Translations under genes and position numbers: made by a program
The notes under the pieces: model-generated
Database searches by the model: none
Told to the model about the DNA's origin: nothing
The model's input: only the letters and a program-made list of their open reading frames with translations
Source: Sphaerosporella brunnea
Taxonomy: Eukaryota; Ascomycota; Pezizomycetes; Pezizales; Pyronemataceae
Direction of reading: 5' to 3'
Assembly: GCA_008704415.1 (NCBI GenBank)
Contig: VXIS01000289.1
Coordinates: forward strand, 1-62,259
DNA length: 62,259 nt
In this document: in pieces, positions 23,351 through 38,906 of the stretch
How the letters are laid out: each line of letters begins with the position of its first letter
How positions within the stretch are numbered: the first letter of the stretch is position 1

Positions 23351-26300
23351 AACTTGAATGCTCGAGGTGAAAAAGATATCATGTGATACACTCTAAGCAA
23401 AACACCCTGTGCCCTGTGGCCTGTGGCTTACCTACATGACTTTATGTATTCTGCTGCTAGGTAACCATTATGATAAATCCTTATGACCGACTCCGCTCTG
23501 CACACTTCTCCGCACAGCGGGCATCTGACGCCCGCCACGGCTATGGTAGCGATCTTCATCGCCATCAAAATCTTATCGATATCCCCACATCACCATATGC
23601 ATCAGCTTTGAGGCGTGCACTCCCTCAACCCCCCCCCAAAAAAAAAAAAAACAAAAAAAAAAACAGTAGATTCAACAATAATAGCTCAGAGATGTCACAA
23701 TGCAACACCAAAATCTCGTGACCGATAAACGTCTGATTAAAAAACTCAACACCATCGCTGCGACCGCCAGATGAATCCACTGAAACACGCAATATCACTC
23801 AACTTTGTAACCAAATTTATTTATGTCTAAGGTTGTGTGGAAGGTTATTCGAACAAAACGCCATGTATTTATTGAATAAGTCCCTTTTCTGATCGCTACT
23901 TTTGACCATCTTTTGTGCCAAGCACGACATAACCGTCATATAAACCTTAGAGTATAATACAATCTGGGAAAGAGATACATGATGGTTATATAGGGATATA
24001 TTATAACCATTTTTGAGAACCGCCGTTCCCTGCTAAGGTAGGTTGGGGAGAGGGTCTGTATGAGCGAGGACGAGACGCCACGTGCACTGGCACCCCTCTT
24101 CTCACGCCGTATATATACCTATTTATCATACCTACTTAGGTACTTAGTAGGTAGATATGTTCTACTGTAGAGTATCTCCGCTCTGATACATCTTGCTTGA
24201 AGCGATTGGGAGAAAGTTAGGTGAGGGCAGAGGGACCGCCGGTGGCCAGGAGCGAGGGGAATTGTAGAAAGCTGACACTTTCATTTTACACCAACAATGA
24301 CTCGAAGCACTTTTCATAGGACGGTTACTTTGATTTTTTCTGTACTGTATAGAGGCCGGCTTGCTATGGCGTTTGACTTTTTAAATTTACGGCCCGTTAA
24401 ATTTATCCACCTCCGCAAAACATACCTACACACAGTTGTGGGAGTGAGTTGCTGACCGCGGTCATGATCAGCACCACCCTGCACCCACACCTTTAATACT
24501 GGCCTGTCGGCACCTGTGGCTGTATCTAAAAGGGGCCGTGCGAGGCTATTGTTAGCCGATGAAGTAGCACATATCCAGAATGGGATTGTTTTGCTGATCC
24601 TTCGATTCACGACAACCAAAAATGGTATCGGAACCAAACGCAAATTCTATGCGGCGTCAGTCCGAATCGCTGTTTATTAGGGACGAAGATACGCACAGGA
24701 TTGAGCTCAAAGGCCCGTCCAGTATACGCATACGGGATATTTTGCCGGTCACTATGTGTCACTCGATCATGATCCATGGAACTGAAGAAGTTTGTCCTTC
24801 CTCGAAGGGAGCGAAAAAAAAAGAACTCACATATTATGAAGGATCTCATCTTCGCTGCCTTTCTGATGCTTTACTTGATGGGTGTAAACGGTATGGGATA
24901 CAATGAAGCTGGCTGGTGCGAACAAAGACCATAATATTCTGATACAATGTAAGGTAGGGGCCTAATGAGGCTATTGTTTGAACTGGTACTCTCTAGGGTG
25001 GTGAGTTGCAATGTGGACTGTCTCCTTTAGCGACAGTAATAAGCACAGGGCCAGTAACGGGACAAATCTGTACATACGGACGACGTCTGTAGCTGATCAT
25101 GGCACTGTATCTTAGCAAAGTAATTGCATAGCTGTTGATCGAGTCCACGGTGACAACGGCTTTTTAACGGCTTTTCCCTCTCAACAGGATACATCTAGTA
25201 TAATCTCAAAAGTTCTAGGAGTGAACGACAACAACGAATCGGTTCGCTCATACTCAGTCACTCGTGGAATCAGATGTGTGAGTTTGGGGTATAAAAGGAG
25301 GTGACTTTATTCACCATAAAGCGGCTGTAAATAATACGATGAAAACAAAAGCTTAAAAAAAGGAGGAAAAACCCTACTTCCTATTAGTTCTTTTTCATCA
25401 TATATGCGGTCTGTCTCACGCACAGACAATTGTGTGATATGGAACTTGAAAGCCAGACTTTAGCTGTTTTTCTCGACGACCTTTGAGTTGCAATGCGCTC
25501 GGATGCCAAGTTCCACAGACCCTCACGTAGCTATCATCGCCGAGAGACTGCGCATGCAGACCTAAGGACAGTGGTGTATGCATATTTCTCGACCAATCCA
25601 ATGCGCAAGTCCTTGGGCCCAGACATTTGATTCTCTTGTCTTAGAAATGTGACACACACACGCCGGCACCACCACCGCTCGGCCCGGCCCGCCAGCTCCA
25701 GATCGTATATCAGACGTAACGCGCCATAGCCTCTATTTACCTATTTAAAAGTGTGTATTTTAGTTTGTTCTGTATGGATCAGCTCTATTCTATTCTACTC
25801 TGATCTGTTGAAGGGGTTACCGGTTTTGTGCTTCCGACTGCAGCTGAGCGTAAATTCAACTCTTTGACGTCCACAAGCCATACTCGTACTAAGTTAGTGG
25901 TCTAAGAAGATGATATACAAATTTTTCGTACGGTACAATTTCAGTTAAATACGTAAAGTTACCCAAGATTACGTCAAACTATAGCAAATCCATAGCAAAG
26001 CTAAAGAAAACGAGTGATCCGCATTTAAAAATGTCACGAGAAAGCTATTTTTTGAGTCTTTTTTGAGCGGTATTAGATCGCGGTATTTTTGGGCGAAACC
26101 TTAGAAATCTTACAGTCACGAACGTATAACCTACGCAAGCGAGGCGAAAGATTCGATCCCTATACTAAGTACTCGGTAGTTAGCGGATATTTCAGCCATG
26201 GAATGAAGCAATTTCTTTACATACGTCGGTATCTCCGTCAGGGCACTTTCCGCTCCGCAAGATGGCGGCGATACATCCTTCTGTCGTTCCGTGGCATACA

Positions 26301-26834
26301 CAGCGCTAGAGTACATGGGTAGTATCAAGCAATCGGATCCTGTTTCGTGTGGAAGTTATTTATCGATATATATCAATAAAAGCTGTAGATAACATACTCG
26401 TGGCAGGCATTTAGAGACTTTCTCGACCTGGTGATTTACACCTCAATAATTTCTCCTTCGAGTAAGTTTTAGCCACTTGCTGCATTTGCAGCTTTTTGGT
26501 TCTAAATGCCACTTGGGTTTCGGACCGAGGTTTGCGCTCAATGTCAGCATTCGAAGGCATCACCTCTCACTCGACTGACTGGAACAGCCACTTCCGAGCG
26601 CCTACGCCAGGGCGCGGCCTCTCGGGATCCGTCATCATTCTGGCCGCCAAGACACCCCCAGCCCGGCTTCCATCAGCAACGGCAGATCATGACGTAGTTG
26701 TGTATACAACCAGCTTTCGAGCTCTACTCTTGCTGCTACAAAACCCGCCCAACCCGCCATAGTTCGAAAAAGGTCTCATTATCTGCCATAAATCCACATT
26801 ATACAGTCATTTCTTCCTTTCTTACACCGGTACA
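23351..26834. other. Gene-poor stretch of the right arm
   Basis: No convincing gene is present. Poly-C and poly-A tracts lie at about 23629-23664. AT-rich DNA with short ORFs (the longest unexplained one is 24622-24906, +, 94 codons) fills most of it. The dispersed repeat relic occupies about 26390-26520. Confidence 0.5.
26390..26520 (-). repeat. Dispersed repeat relic, right-arm copy
   Basis: This is the mirror of 724-850 and is related to 51898-52045. Confidence 0.6.
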
Positions 26835-27291
26835 ATGGTGTCTTTCACTCGATCCACCACCGTTGTCAGGACCATCCTCTCTGCCAGCCGCATCCAGTCG
26901 AGGACAGTTTATACCACTCCGCGTCTTCTCGGCAATGGTTCGACTCGACATGGAAATGATCCAGAGGTATAGACGTATTGGATGTTTGTTTGTCTGGGGA
27001 TGTGAGAGGGTGCTTCGAATCTTTACTGAGGTTTTTTCATGAAATAGGTTCTCGAGAAGGGAAAGCAGAGTGTGCTGAACAAGAACAAGAAGGACAGTAA
27101 GGAGCAGCCGCACTGGCATGAGGAGTTGGCATCAGAGTCAGAAGCTGTGGTATGTGCCTTTCGTTTTAAAACCAGCGAATACGTACACTGAACAATCGCA
27201 GATCAAAGCTCAACGGGACGAAATCGAAGGCTCGGAGGCAGATATCGCAAAGCTTCAGCTCAAAACCAAGAAGATTTCGGAGAGCCGTTAG
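26835..27291 (+). CDS. Small protein with a mitochondrial-type presequence
   Basis: Exons 26835-26966, 27048-27149 and 27202-27291 join in frame to 107 residues. The first 30 residues are rich in Arg, Ser and Thr and free of acid (MVSFTRSTTVVRTILSASR), as in a matrix-targeting presequence. The rest is hydrophilic: STRHGNDPEVLEKGK, then PHWHEELASESEAVIKA, then a Lys/Glu-rich helix ending ISESR. Proteins of this layout (HGNDPEVL, W.E.LASESEA) occur in many ascomycetes, but I know no established function. This gene spans the outer edge of the palindrome: base 27223 in its last exon pairs with base 1. The left copy is truncated. Confidence 0.7.
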
Positions 27292-27573
27292 AGAGAGGGA
27301 GAAATCCTAAGCAGTATGACTTGTTCTAAGAATTTGTACATTATAATTGGAGAAATAACTTATGCTGGTGCTAATGGGTATCTGTAAATTTCTCGATGCA
27401 AGTATGGAAATTTTCAGCGGTGGAATTTATAACAAAGCCAAATGACAAATCGCCTGCCTGCTCACTAGAAATGAAAAAACAACCTTAACTCCGAAATAAT
27501 GCAATCGACACGGGGATCCGAAATCGTCATACTTTGACAACTGGCGCTGTCCGTATATCAACCTCTCATCCGC

Positions 27574-28454
27574 CTATTTCAAGATCGCAATAAGGAGTAC
27601 TAAGATGATGATAAGGATAATGATAACCACCAAGCTCCCTGGCCATTGAGTTAGCAATGGACAATGGTGCCCGACAACTGAGAAATTTACCATGATCCTT
27701 TGCTGTACGGGCAACACGATTCAGCCTCCGCTTCGCACTGTCTAGCCTGGTTTGATGTCGATCCACCAAAACGTCAACGTCGTCCAGTAGCCGCACATGG
27801 CTATCGAGTTCTTCGCCAATTTGTATGCTCAACTCTCTCTGGTTCCTTATACTCGCAGACAACCGACCCAAGCTCTCATCCTGTTCTTCTATAACCGACT
27901 GATGTAGTTGAAATACTTGCTGATTATCCATCTCCTCGGTATCAACCAGCGAGTCTCGGAATCGTACTGTCTTGCTCGATTTTCTCATGCCGTTTGGCGA
28001 GTCTCGGGGGCCTATGAGCGCTTCCCTTGTCGCCGACTCATCTAGAGAATTGCCAGACCGTGGGCCAAGGTCAATGAGTAGGACACCGTCATCTGAAGAC
28101 TGTTGTGCATTTTGTGATAAAAATTGAGCCTGGAGCTCGCCGTATTCTGACTGGAGTTTGTTCAGTTCGTCTTGCCGTTCACGGAGCTCTTGAGGAGTTC
28201 TGATTTAACGTCAGCAGATCCGTTGACAGGGGGAGAAAATGATGCCCTCACAGTTCTCCGGCGTCATCCCCCAAGCGGCGTTGCTCTCTCTCTAGTTGTT
28301 CGATGCCCCGAGCAAGAGTGTCAAGGCTTCTGGATATCTCGTGCACACTCCGACTGTTGGGCTCGGCGCCAGACGCAAGTGCACGTTTCCTCTCGAGAAG
28401 GGACAAACGGATGTGTTCGTGCAGCAGATGCAGACGTTCAGCCGCGGCAGACAT
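27574..28454 (-). CDS. SYN8: Qc-SNARE, Syn8/syntaxin-8-like
   Basis: Qc-SNAREs contribute one helix to the four-helix bundle that drives endosomal/vacuolar membrane fusion. Exons 28454-28252, 28199-27691 and 27638-27574 (complement) join in frame to 258 residues. The N-terminus (LLHEHIRLSLLERKRA, then ISRSLDTLARGIEQLE) matches fungal Syn8. The SNARE helix runs from QVFQLHQSVIEEQDESLGRL through IGEELDSHVRLLDDVD to LDSAKRRLNRV (about residues 155-220), with a central layer residue near QIGEELDSH. The last exon supplies a C-terminal anchor of about 19 hydrophobic residues (SLVVIIILIIILVLLIAIL) ending Lys-stop, as expected for a tail-anchored SNARE. Missing that 65-nt exon would make the protein appear soluble. 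Confidence 0.85.
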
Positions 28455-28668
28455 TCGATATTCTATTTCGGAACGGTATTGGTATGTTTATATGTTCGTG
28501 TTGCAGGAAAAGCGAGGTTGAGTCGTCGAGGAGTAAGAAGAGGAGCCTGGTATGTATTAGCTGTGCGGCTGCGCCGCCAAGTTCCGCACGTGACGTGGAG
28601 TTACACAACGCTGGCAAAGCCAACCAACTCTAAATTGCCCGTGCCTCCTAGCTCAAGAGCAGGTACCT

Positions 28669-29969
28669 ATGGCAGGTTCATCGCCTATGATAATGTCGTC
28701 GACATCGGTTTCTGCATCCTCTCTTGATCTTCGAGCCCTCACATATCTTACACCAGTCGACGAGAACTTGTGTTGTCCAATATGCCGTTCGCTGTTGATT
28801 GACCCCCAGACCACTAAATGCCGACACACTTTCTGCTCCAACTGCATCGCTGGCGCGCTGGAGATTTCACCGACATGCCCGGTCGACCGCAATCCTTTGG
28901 AACGTGGGGACGTCTCTGCCGCGCCCATAATGATATCCAATCTGGTCAATGATCTGGTCGTCCTTTGCCCGAACACCCCCTTGGGCTGCACTGCGACTCG
29001 AGCACGGTCCCTGATTGAAGGACACCTCAAGGATGAGTGCGGATTCGTCACAGTGGATTGTCCTGGTTGTGAGGATAAAATTCTGCGAAGGGATCTGCGA
29101 GAAGAGTGCATGCACACCGAGGTAGAATGCCGCCATTGTGCTTCCGTGATCCGCCAACTTGAGATTGAGGTTGGTAACGGCTCAAAACAGTGTTACATCC
29201 AATGCTCACCGGGAGTAGGATCACGAGTCTATATGTCCTCAGCTCACTTCATCCTGCCAGCACTGTTCATCTGAGTTTCCGCGATCAGAGATCAGTAGCC
29301 ACGAGCTGACTTGCGACGAAGCGATTATGGTCTGCGATGCTTGCAGTGTCGGATGCCCTTGGTCTGGACGTCGGAGGGAGGCAACGGCGCACGTCCTATC
29401 TTGCGCCTTCACATATCTCCGACCCCTCCTTCATGAGCATGCCAGCCGGATAGCTGCGTTGGAATTGGAGAATAAGTCTCTAAAGAAGCGAATCGACATC
29501 CTCATGCCTACACGAAGGGATTCCGAAAGGAGTGAGAACAGCAGTGGCTTGTTGGATGAGCAGACAATTCAAATTTTGACCGAACAGGAACACATTCGGT
29601 CAGACCTTGAGCGGTTGTTCGCAGCCGTGGCCGACATGGATATGAAGCAAAGCTTGTTGACGATTCACATGAGTGAGAACATGAGAACACGGGAGGAAAT
29701 TACCATGATAGGCGCAGCAGTCAACAATCTACGTTCTCAGCTTCTCGGCTTACAGCTGCTGACCTTGCGGCAACAATCGGGCGCTGGAAGCCCAAGCAGC
29801 GGCAGCTCGGGAACTTCGACTCGAGCTGCAGTTGGAAGCATACTTCCAGTACGACGCATGAATGGTGCGTGTTTCCACCTGTGAGATTTTCGTTTGGGAC
29901 GAGGATTCTAATGTGACGCCTTTTGTTTTTTCAGAAGCGATCCCTGGAAACGACCGCGTGAAGCTATAG
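28669..29969 (+). CDS. RING finger / TRAF-type zinc finger protein
   Basis: This is a probable ubiquitin ligase of the TRAF-like class. Exons 28669-29169, 29243-29864 and 29935-29969 join to 385 residues. A C3HC4 RING spans about residues 35-75 (CCPICRSLLIDP, CRHTFCSNCI, then CPVDR). TRAF-type zinc fingers follow (LCPNTPLGC, CGFVTVDCPGCEDKI, CMHTEVECRHC, CQHCSSEFPRSE, CDACSVGCPWSGRR; to about residue 220). A predicted coiled coil (ASRIAALELENKSLKKRI) and a second helix region (about 270-340) come next. The tail is Ser/Gly-rich. No MATH domain is visible. It is transcribed away from SYN8, with 214 bp between the starts. Confidence 0.75.
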
Positions 29970-30842
29970 AAAACAATATCCAAGAGCTTGTTGCATGTAT
30001 CTGGGGTTTGGCGTTTTTGTGGGGGTTGCTTGCACACAAAGTGTTTTTTTTTTTTTTTTTTCTTTCTTATCTTTTACAGAGAGGGAGAAACAGAGGGTGG
30101 GCAGAGCATTCTGGAGTGGACTTCGAGAGCGTTGGCGGTTCACCAAAGGGATCGATATCATGCTCCCTCCTTTTTTTTTGTTGCTGTAAAGACTTCATGA
30201 GGACGTTTCTTGTATGCGCAATGGAGGGGAACACCAGGTGATGGTTGGTTGGTTGGTTGGTTGGTTGGTTGGTGGCTGTTGCTGTGCCCCTCCTCTCTGA
30301 ACACCAACTGCTCCTTCGTCCGCCTGTGGATAGTACTTGCGCTTTCAACAGTACCGTTCCACCGCAAACTCGCAGCGCCGTTGGCTACCGCCCCATTCGT
30401 CTCTTTGAACCTGTAGTCCTTCCCCAACTCTGAGTGCGTTCGTTACCTGCTCATTCCTTCGGAATCAACAGCAACTCTCGGCTCAACAGCGACCACCCCT
30501 CCTCCTCCCCGCCCCACCCCCAGATCGCCAAAAGCTTCAGCAACGAACCCCCCTTTTCCCTTGTATGTACATTCCGTGGTGATCTCTTGCTGCCGAAGAA
30601 CCCCACGCGCTCAGTTGCCGCTTAACTTGAACTGACCCCTCCGCCTAGCTCACCCTGTTCGGCTTCCTTAGCACCACAGAACACTGAGAACAGGCACCAC
30701 TGACCCAAACTACTACTACCCGCCACCACCACTACCCCCCCCCCGGGATAGCAGACCCCTCGATCCCGCAACACTCACCTCTCGCATCGCGCGTGTGCTC
30801 TCGAATTCACTCTCACGGATTACTTGAATACTCTTCGCTGCC
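29970..30842. other. 5' region of PKC1, low-complexity tracts
   Basis: Contents are a T-run (30043-30061), a (GGTT)n microsatellite (about 30242-30272) and a CT/CCACC-rich leader up to the PKC1 ATG. No gene is seen. Confidence 0.6.
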
Positions 30843-34650
<3,808 letters not shown>

Positions 34651-35174
34651 AACCATTTGTGCGGTCTGCGTCACATAGAGACTCCGCTATGGGAAGGCTA
34701 GTTGAATATTTTCAACGATTTCTGCGATCGTCCGGCGTTTATTTAGTCTTGATACTCCCACCACGCGCTATTTGCGAGGTTATGAGGGTTTGGGCTAGCG
34801 TTTGTTGCGCTTGTTCTTTCTTTCTTTCTTTTTTGCGAGGGTAATGAGTAGAGGGATGCTGGTTATGGTGTGTCTTCTATCATTGGGTTCAGCTAAAGCA
34901 ATGCTTTCATGGGTACTTTATCATACTCTGAAAGTCGGTACAATCTACTTGTATTGAAGGGCGCTGGGGTCCCGGATGTGAGAAGGGCAATGGAGTGGTT
35001 GGAAAGTTCGAAAATCATGGTACTGGTAATTTTGTCATGTTATTAGACAATGTGTTGACTTCTTTCGAGTGCTGTGACTTTGTACCAAGAGACAGGTCTA
35101 ACGGACGCAGATAGACTTATGTAATTACCCAAGTACGTATTCTATAACAGCGGCACAACCGCAGGGCTCTTACT
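34651..35174. other. Convergent intergenic region, no gene seen
   Basis: 3' regions of PKC1 and the TMEM42-like gene meet here. A TTTC-rich stretch lies near 34815-34840. Confidence 0.6.
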
Positions 35175-35975
35175 TTATGCCCGTCTTCTCGAATGGCCGT
35201 CATCTTTGTAGTCACTGCCGCTGCTACTTCCGCTCTCCGCTTCCGCCGCCGCCGCCGCCTCCTCCGCCTCCGTTGCCGCCACTACGGCTTCATCCACATT
35301 CCCAGCAACTGCCGTGTACCCCGGCTTCTTTTCGTGTGTTTCTCTCCGACTGATCGTGACACTGCCAGCCACCAGCATGCTGGCGCCAACCCACCACATG
35401 GGCGGGAGTGCTTCCGCAAAGACTAACCATCCAAACAATGCCGTCGCCTGAGGGAAGGGGTCTCCCGGGAAAGGCAGGGTACCCCATATTTTTAGTCTCG
35501 GTCTGACCAAGGGAGGAAGGGAGGGAGGGAGGGGGGAGGGGAACCATAAAGTTGGCGGAAGTATTGACCACGCTCACGGTCGTCGCGGAGGAACCTTTAG
35601 CTAGGGCGGCGGTGAAGAGGCCCCACATCTAGGCAGGGAGTAAGCAGATGAGTACATTACAATATATGTATATGGCAAAAGTTACGGAGAGGGGGGGGGT
35701 TACAAACAATAGCGTTGAAAAGTAGATTCAGGGAGAAAAAGAGCTGTTCATTTATTCTTAGAGAATCTCTTTCTTCTGCGTGGAACACTACTTACGCCGC
35801 GAACAAAAAGCTCCACGGCTCGAGGACCATTCGAGTCCAATTCCAGCGATAATGCAACTGCCAGCGACGCTGCCAACGTCGAAGTCAGCGTCGTCGTCGT
35901 CAGCTTCGCGAATAGTCCGTTTGTGGCCGCGCATAGGCCTGAGGCTACCGCAAGGTGGATCCAGTTTGTAGACAT
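35175..35975 (-). CDS. TMEM42/EamA-like integral membrane protein
   Basis: Exons 35975-35796, 35628-35545 and 35447-35175 (complement) join in frame to 178 residues. Hydrophobic segments: WIHLAVASGLCAATNGLFAKL (about 5-25), TLAASLAVALSL (about 32-45), MWGLFTAALAKGSSA (about 61-75), ATALFGWLVFAEALPPMWWVGASMLVAGSVTI (about 89-120). The small size, the NTSANFM motif and the EALPP..W.GA..L..G pattern fit the TMEM42 branch of the EamA/DMT superfamily, whose substrate is unknown. The cytosolic tail is Ala/Glu-rich and encoded by a GCC/TCC repeat near 35235-35290. Intron 2 is a pure CT-rich tract; the arrangement is inferred from frame and motif continuity. Confidence 0.7.
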
Positions 35976-36859
35976 GTTGTCACGGGTTGGTTAAGGCGCG
36001 TATTGCGGCTGCAGCCTTCACGCGTGTAAAAACAATGGACGCCAAGTTTATTCACACACCATAACAAAACCCCCCTGGTTATCGGTACGGAAGCGCATAA
36101 TTTCGCATGGCCTCGGCACTAAATTATGTTAGGTTTTTCAAATTTTTGTGAGTGCGAGCATATGAGAATGCGGGAGCAATGCTGCACAGTACAGAATTCG
36201 CATCGCAATTCAAATGCACAGTGAAGACAGCTGCAGGATTGTGGCACGATGGCAGCTACACAAATGAAGCAGATCACAACCCATTGATCAACCTATCTAC
36301 TCATCAAAATCAAAAGTATTGGAAATCCTGGAATCCCTAACCCTGCTATCGGCACATCCGGCACCCCAAACAAAGGCACCTTTAACTCCACGATTCTTGA
36401 AGCAATTTGGTCGACCAAGGACTTATTAAAGCCAGGAAGCTACTCTGAAAGATCGTGTATTTGACGAAGCACTGAAAACTGACATTGCGACCGTGTTCTC
36501 TCTCAGACACCACAGGGTTAGGGTTATGGGCGTTTCCAATACTTTTTGCATTTGACGAGTAGGACTACACACAACCTGTACAGCAATTGCAATTTGCAAA
36601 TGAACGGCCATGGAAATAGAGAAAGAAATGATTGAGGTTGAAATGCACTGAACGTCACTCAACCCCCTTTGCCTGAACCACTTTTGGCCACTTATGATAG
36701 TTCTAGACGGTCAGCCCTTTATAACCAAACCGTCGCTGCCAAGGATGCGCGTGACGGCCGAGGTCCTGTTTGTATGGCAACAGCTCAGCGGCGCTCTCGC
36801 CCAGAACCTGAGCACAACACCACTTTTCTCTCAACCTCTCTCTCACTCACCCTCTAATA
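35976..36859. other. Region upstream of the peroxin gene with a degenerate inverted repeat
   Basis: No gene is seen. Segments at about 36290-36345 and 36511-36566 are imperfect inverted copies of each other (the CAAAAGTATTGGAAA block against TTTCCAATACTTTTTG). They may be the ends of a decayed MITE-like element of about 280 bp. Confidence 0.45.
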
Positions 36860-38223
36860 ATGAGCGCAAGCACTAAAGCCCCCGAAGAGACAAAGCCCGC
36901 GGTGGTCGAGGCAGCACCGGCCGATCCCCCAAAGACCGAAGAAACACCAAACCCTGAGGAGTCGACGCCCCCGAAAACTGAGGAACCCGCTAAAGCTGAA
37001 GAGCCTGCCGCCCCAGAAGCCCCCAAAAACGAGCTTCCTTCAGAACTGAAAACCGTCCACTCGTCGCCAGCACCACGCGATGCTCCGATCAAGCAAGAAG
37101 ACGACGTTCCCAAAGACGAACGGGAGCGCGAAAAACTCCTCGACGATGCAATTATTTTCCTCGAAACCGGCACTGTGCGCGATGCGCCCACTAAGGAGAA
37201 GCAAGCCTTTTTGCAGTCAAAGGGGTTGACGGCGATTGAGGCGCGGGAGTTGATTGGAAAAGTGGACGGTAGTAGTAGTAGTAGCAGCAGCAGCAGCAGC
37301 AGCAGCAGCAAGAGGAGGCCAGACAAGGGGAAGAGGGTATCCAGACGCTCTGAGGTAGATTTCTACTGTCGCTGGGCATTTAACTGGGTCGCTGATTGCG
37401 AATAGGCTTCCAGAGCAACTCCACCGCCACAGCAGCAGCAGCCTGTTCTTCAATTACAACCCACCCCTACAATTCTCACGTATCCCGAATGGCTCGCGCC
37501 ACCGCCGCCCCCAGGACCGCGTCCCCTGATGTCGGGTGCGACTCTCGTGAATTCCTTGTACTTGGGCGCCGCTACGGCAGCCACTGTCTACGGTGCCAAC
37601 AAGCTCATCGTGACTCCAATGCTCGACGCGCTGACAGAGGCGCGTCTTGATTTTTCCGCAACGGTAAGGAAAAACCTAGACGAGTTTAACTCCCGGCTCC
37701 TCGAACTTGCTCCCGCCTCTTACGTCGCCCGTAAAGGCCTGGTTCGTGTGCGGGAGGAAGACGAGGAGTCGGAAGCATCCACCGACATCTCTGATCCTAG
37801 CGAATTGTTCCATGTCGACGCCCAAACCCAGACAACACCTTCGTTGTCGGGTCACGACGACGACGAAGGAACTGGAGCTATGACCCCGGACTCGAAGTTG
37901 GAGGAGTTGACCTCGCAGATGAAGGTGCTCGTGGAGAGCCACTCGGATGGAACGGATAACGAGCTCACCTTCTTGCTGGAAGATCTGACCAGTTACCTGG
38001 AGGGATTGACATATGACTCGGCGGTGTCCAGCAATATTTATTCCAGCCCCTTTGGTGGTTATGGCCAGGCGGATAAGGATAAGGACGATCCTATCACGAA
38101 GGTCAAGCAGGAGATCAGAAGCGTGAAGGGTGTGTTGTTGAATACGTATGTCTCCTGCAAACCTGAACAAAGGAGACTAGGAGCTAACTGCTGTGAAGCA
38201 AGAACTTCCCGGCGACAAGATAG
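36860..38223 (+). CDS. Peroxisomal docking peroxin, PEX14/PEX33 (PEX14/17) type
   Basis: Pex14-class proteins form the docking complex for Pex5/Pex7 cargo receptors on the peroxisome membrane. Exons 36860-37354, 37406-38145 and 38199-38223 join in frame to 419 residues. The conserved Pex14 N-domain (KLLDDAIIFLETG, then RDAPTKEKQAFLQSKGLT) sits at about 90-135, after an acidic Pro/Glu-rich extension. A 13-Ser run, a Pro-rich stretch with TYPEWLAPP and a hydrophobic segment (NSLYLGAATAATVYGANKLI, about 210-230) follow, then coiled coil (DFSATVRKNLDEFNSRLLEL). The tail ends NFPATR. The TYPEWL-type motif, late transmembrane segment and C-terminal half fit the Pezizomycotina-specific PEX14/17 (PEX33) better than classical PEX14. 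The small third exon rests on frame closure and a CTAAC branch site. Confidence 0.75.
37272..37310 (+). repeat. AGT/AGC trinucleotide microsatellite encoding poly-Ser
   Basis: (AGT)n followed by (AGC)n lies inside the peroxin gene and encodes about 13 serines between the N-domain and the Pro-rich region. Confidence 0.9.
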
Positions 38224-38906
38224 AAGCCACTTAGTATGTATCGCGTGGTGCAAAGGCAGACTTTGGGGGTGGGGGGTTTGATTCGGGTGTGGGTGGTCGT
38301 TGGCGAGTGGCTACGATTTAATGGTGCTGTTACAATTTGGGGATGATTGCGGTTGAGCGGAATAGACTGAGATACCAACTGCATGCGTTACTCGGATTCT
38401 CATGCAGAAAGGCCCTGATTTGCCGCTTTGAAAGAACATCATGCTCACCTGCGCAGCGTGGGCATGCTTGTGAGCTATCGGGGCAGTGTGTACTTAGACC
38501 CCGTTTGGATAGCTCGGTATGAGGGCGAAACGGCCGTTTTTCCTGGCTCGACACTGGAAATACCGACACCCCGTTTGGTTGAGAAAGAGAACTGTAAGGC
38601 TCTACTCGTTGTATTCAAAAACAGGCCGGGTAACCGCACCCACCAAAAGACCACGGCGACAACCATAGCCACGCGAAGAAAAATCGATATCTCCCCCAAC
38701 GTTTCTTCAAAAATCTTTTTATATAGGCTTAAAAAAAGACGATGCTAGAGATTAATATAGCAGCGCGAAACAAACCAATTAAAGGGAATGATCCCCCGAT
38801 AATAAAAAAAGGTCAGAATAGTAAGAAATCTGAGGTAAAAGTCAATAGAAGCCTGAAGCAAAAAAAAAAAAAAAAAGGGAGAAAGGAAACCTGTTACCCG
38901 TGAAAG
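38224..38906. other. Gene-free DNA between the peroxin gene and the Tc1 relic
   Basis: Two direct copies of ACCCCGTTTGG occur at about 38500 and 38571. An A-run lies at 38861-38877. No gene is seen. Confidence 0.45.

Larger units (their letters stand above)
1..27223. repeat. Giant near-perfect palindrome (two 13.6-kb arms)
   Basis: Base 13582 pairs with 13593, and pairing continues outward to base 1, which pairs with about 27223. The spacer is 13583-13592 (10 nt). Near the hinge paired coordinates sum to 27175. The sum rises through small indels to 27178 (10-12 kb), about 27239 (5 kb) and 27224 at the window start. All gene models are mirrored. The left arm has no unpaired flank: it begins inside the last exon of the small gene at 26835-27291. 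Differences are homopolymer changes and single-base indels, mostly in the left arm at 1-1,180 and 6,950-8,490. I saw the symmetry directly. That it is an assembly fold-back is an inference; a real recent inverted duplication is the alternative. Confidence 0.97.

Noticed and set aside
36511..36530. Telomere-like GGGTTAGGGTTA
   Set aside because: There are only two units, and they lie inside an imperfect inverted repeat; they are not a telomeric array.
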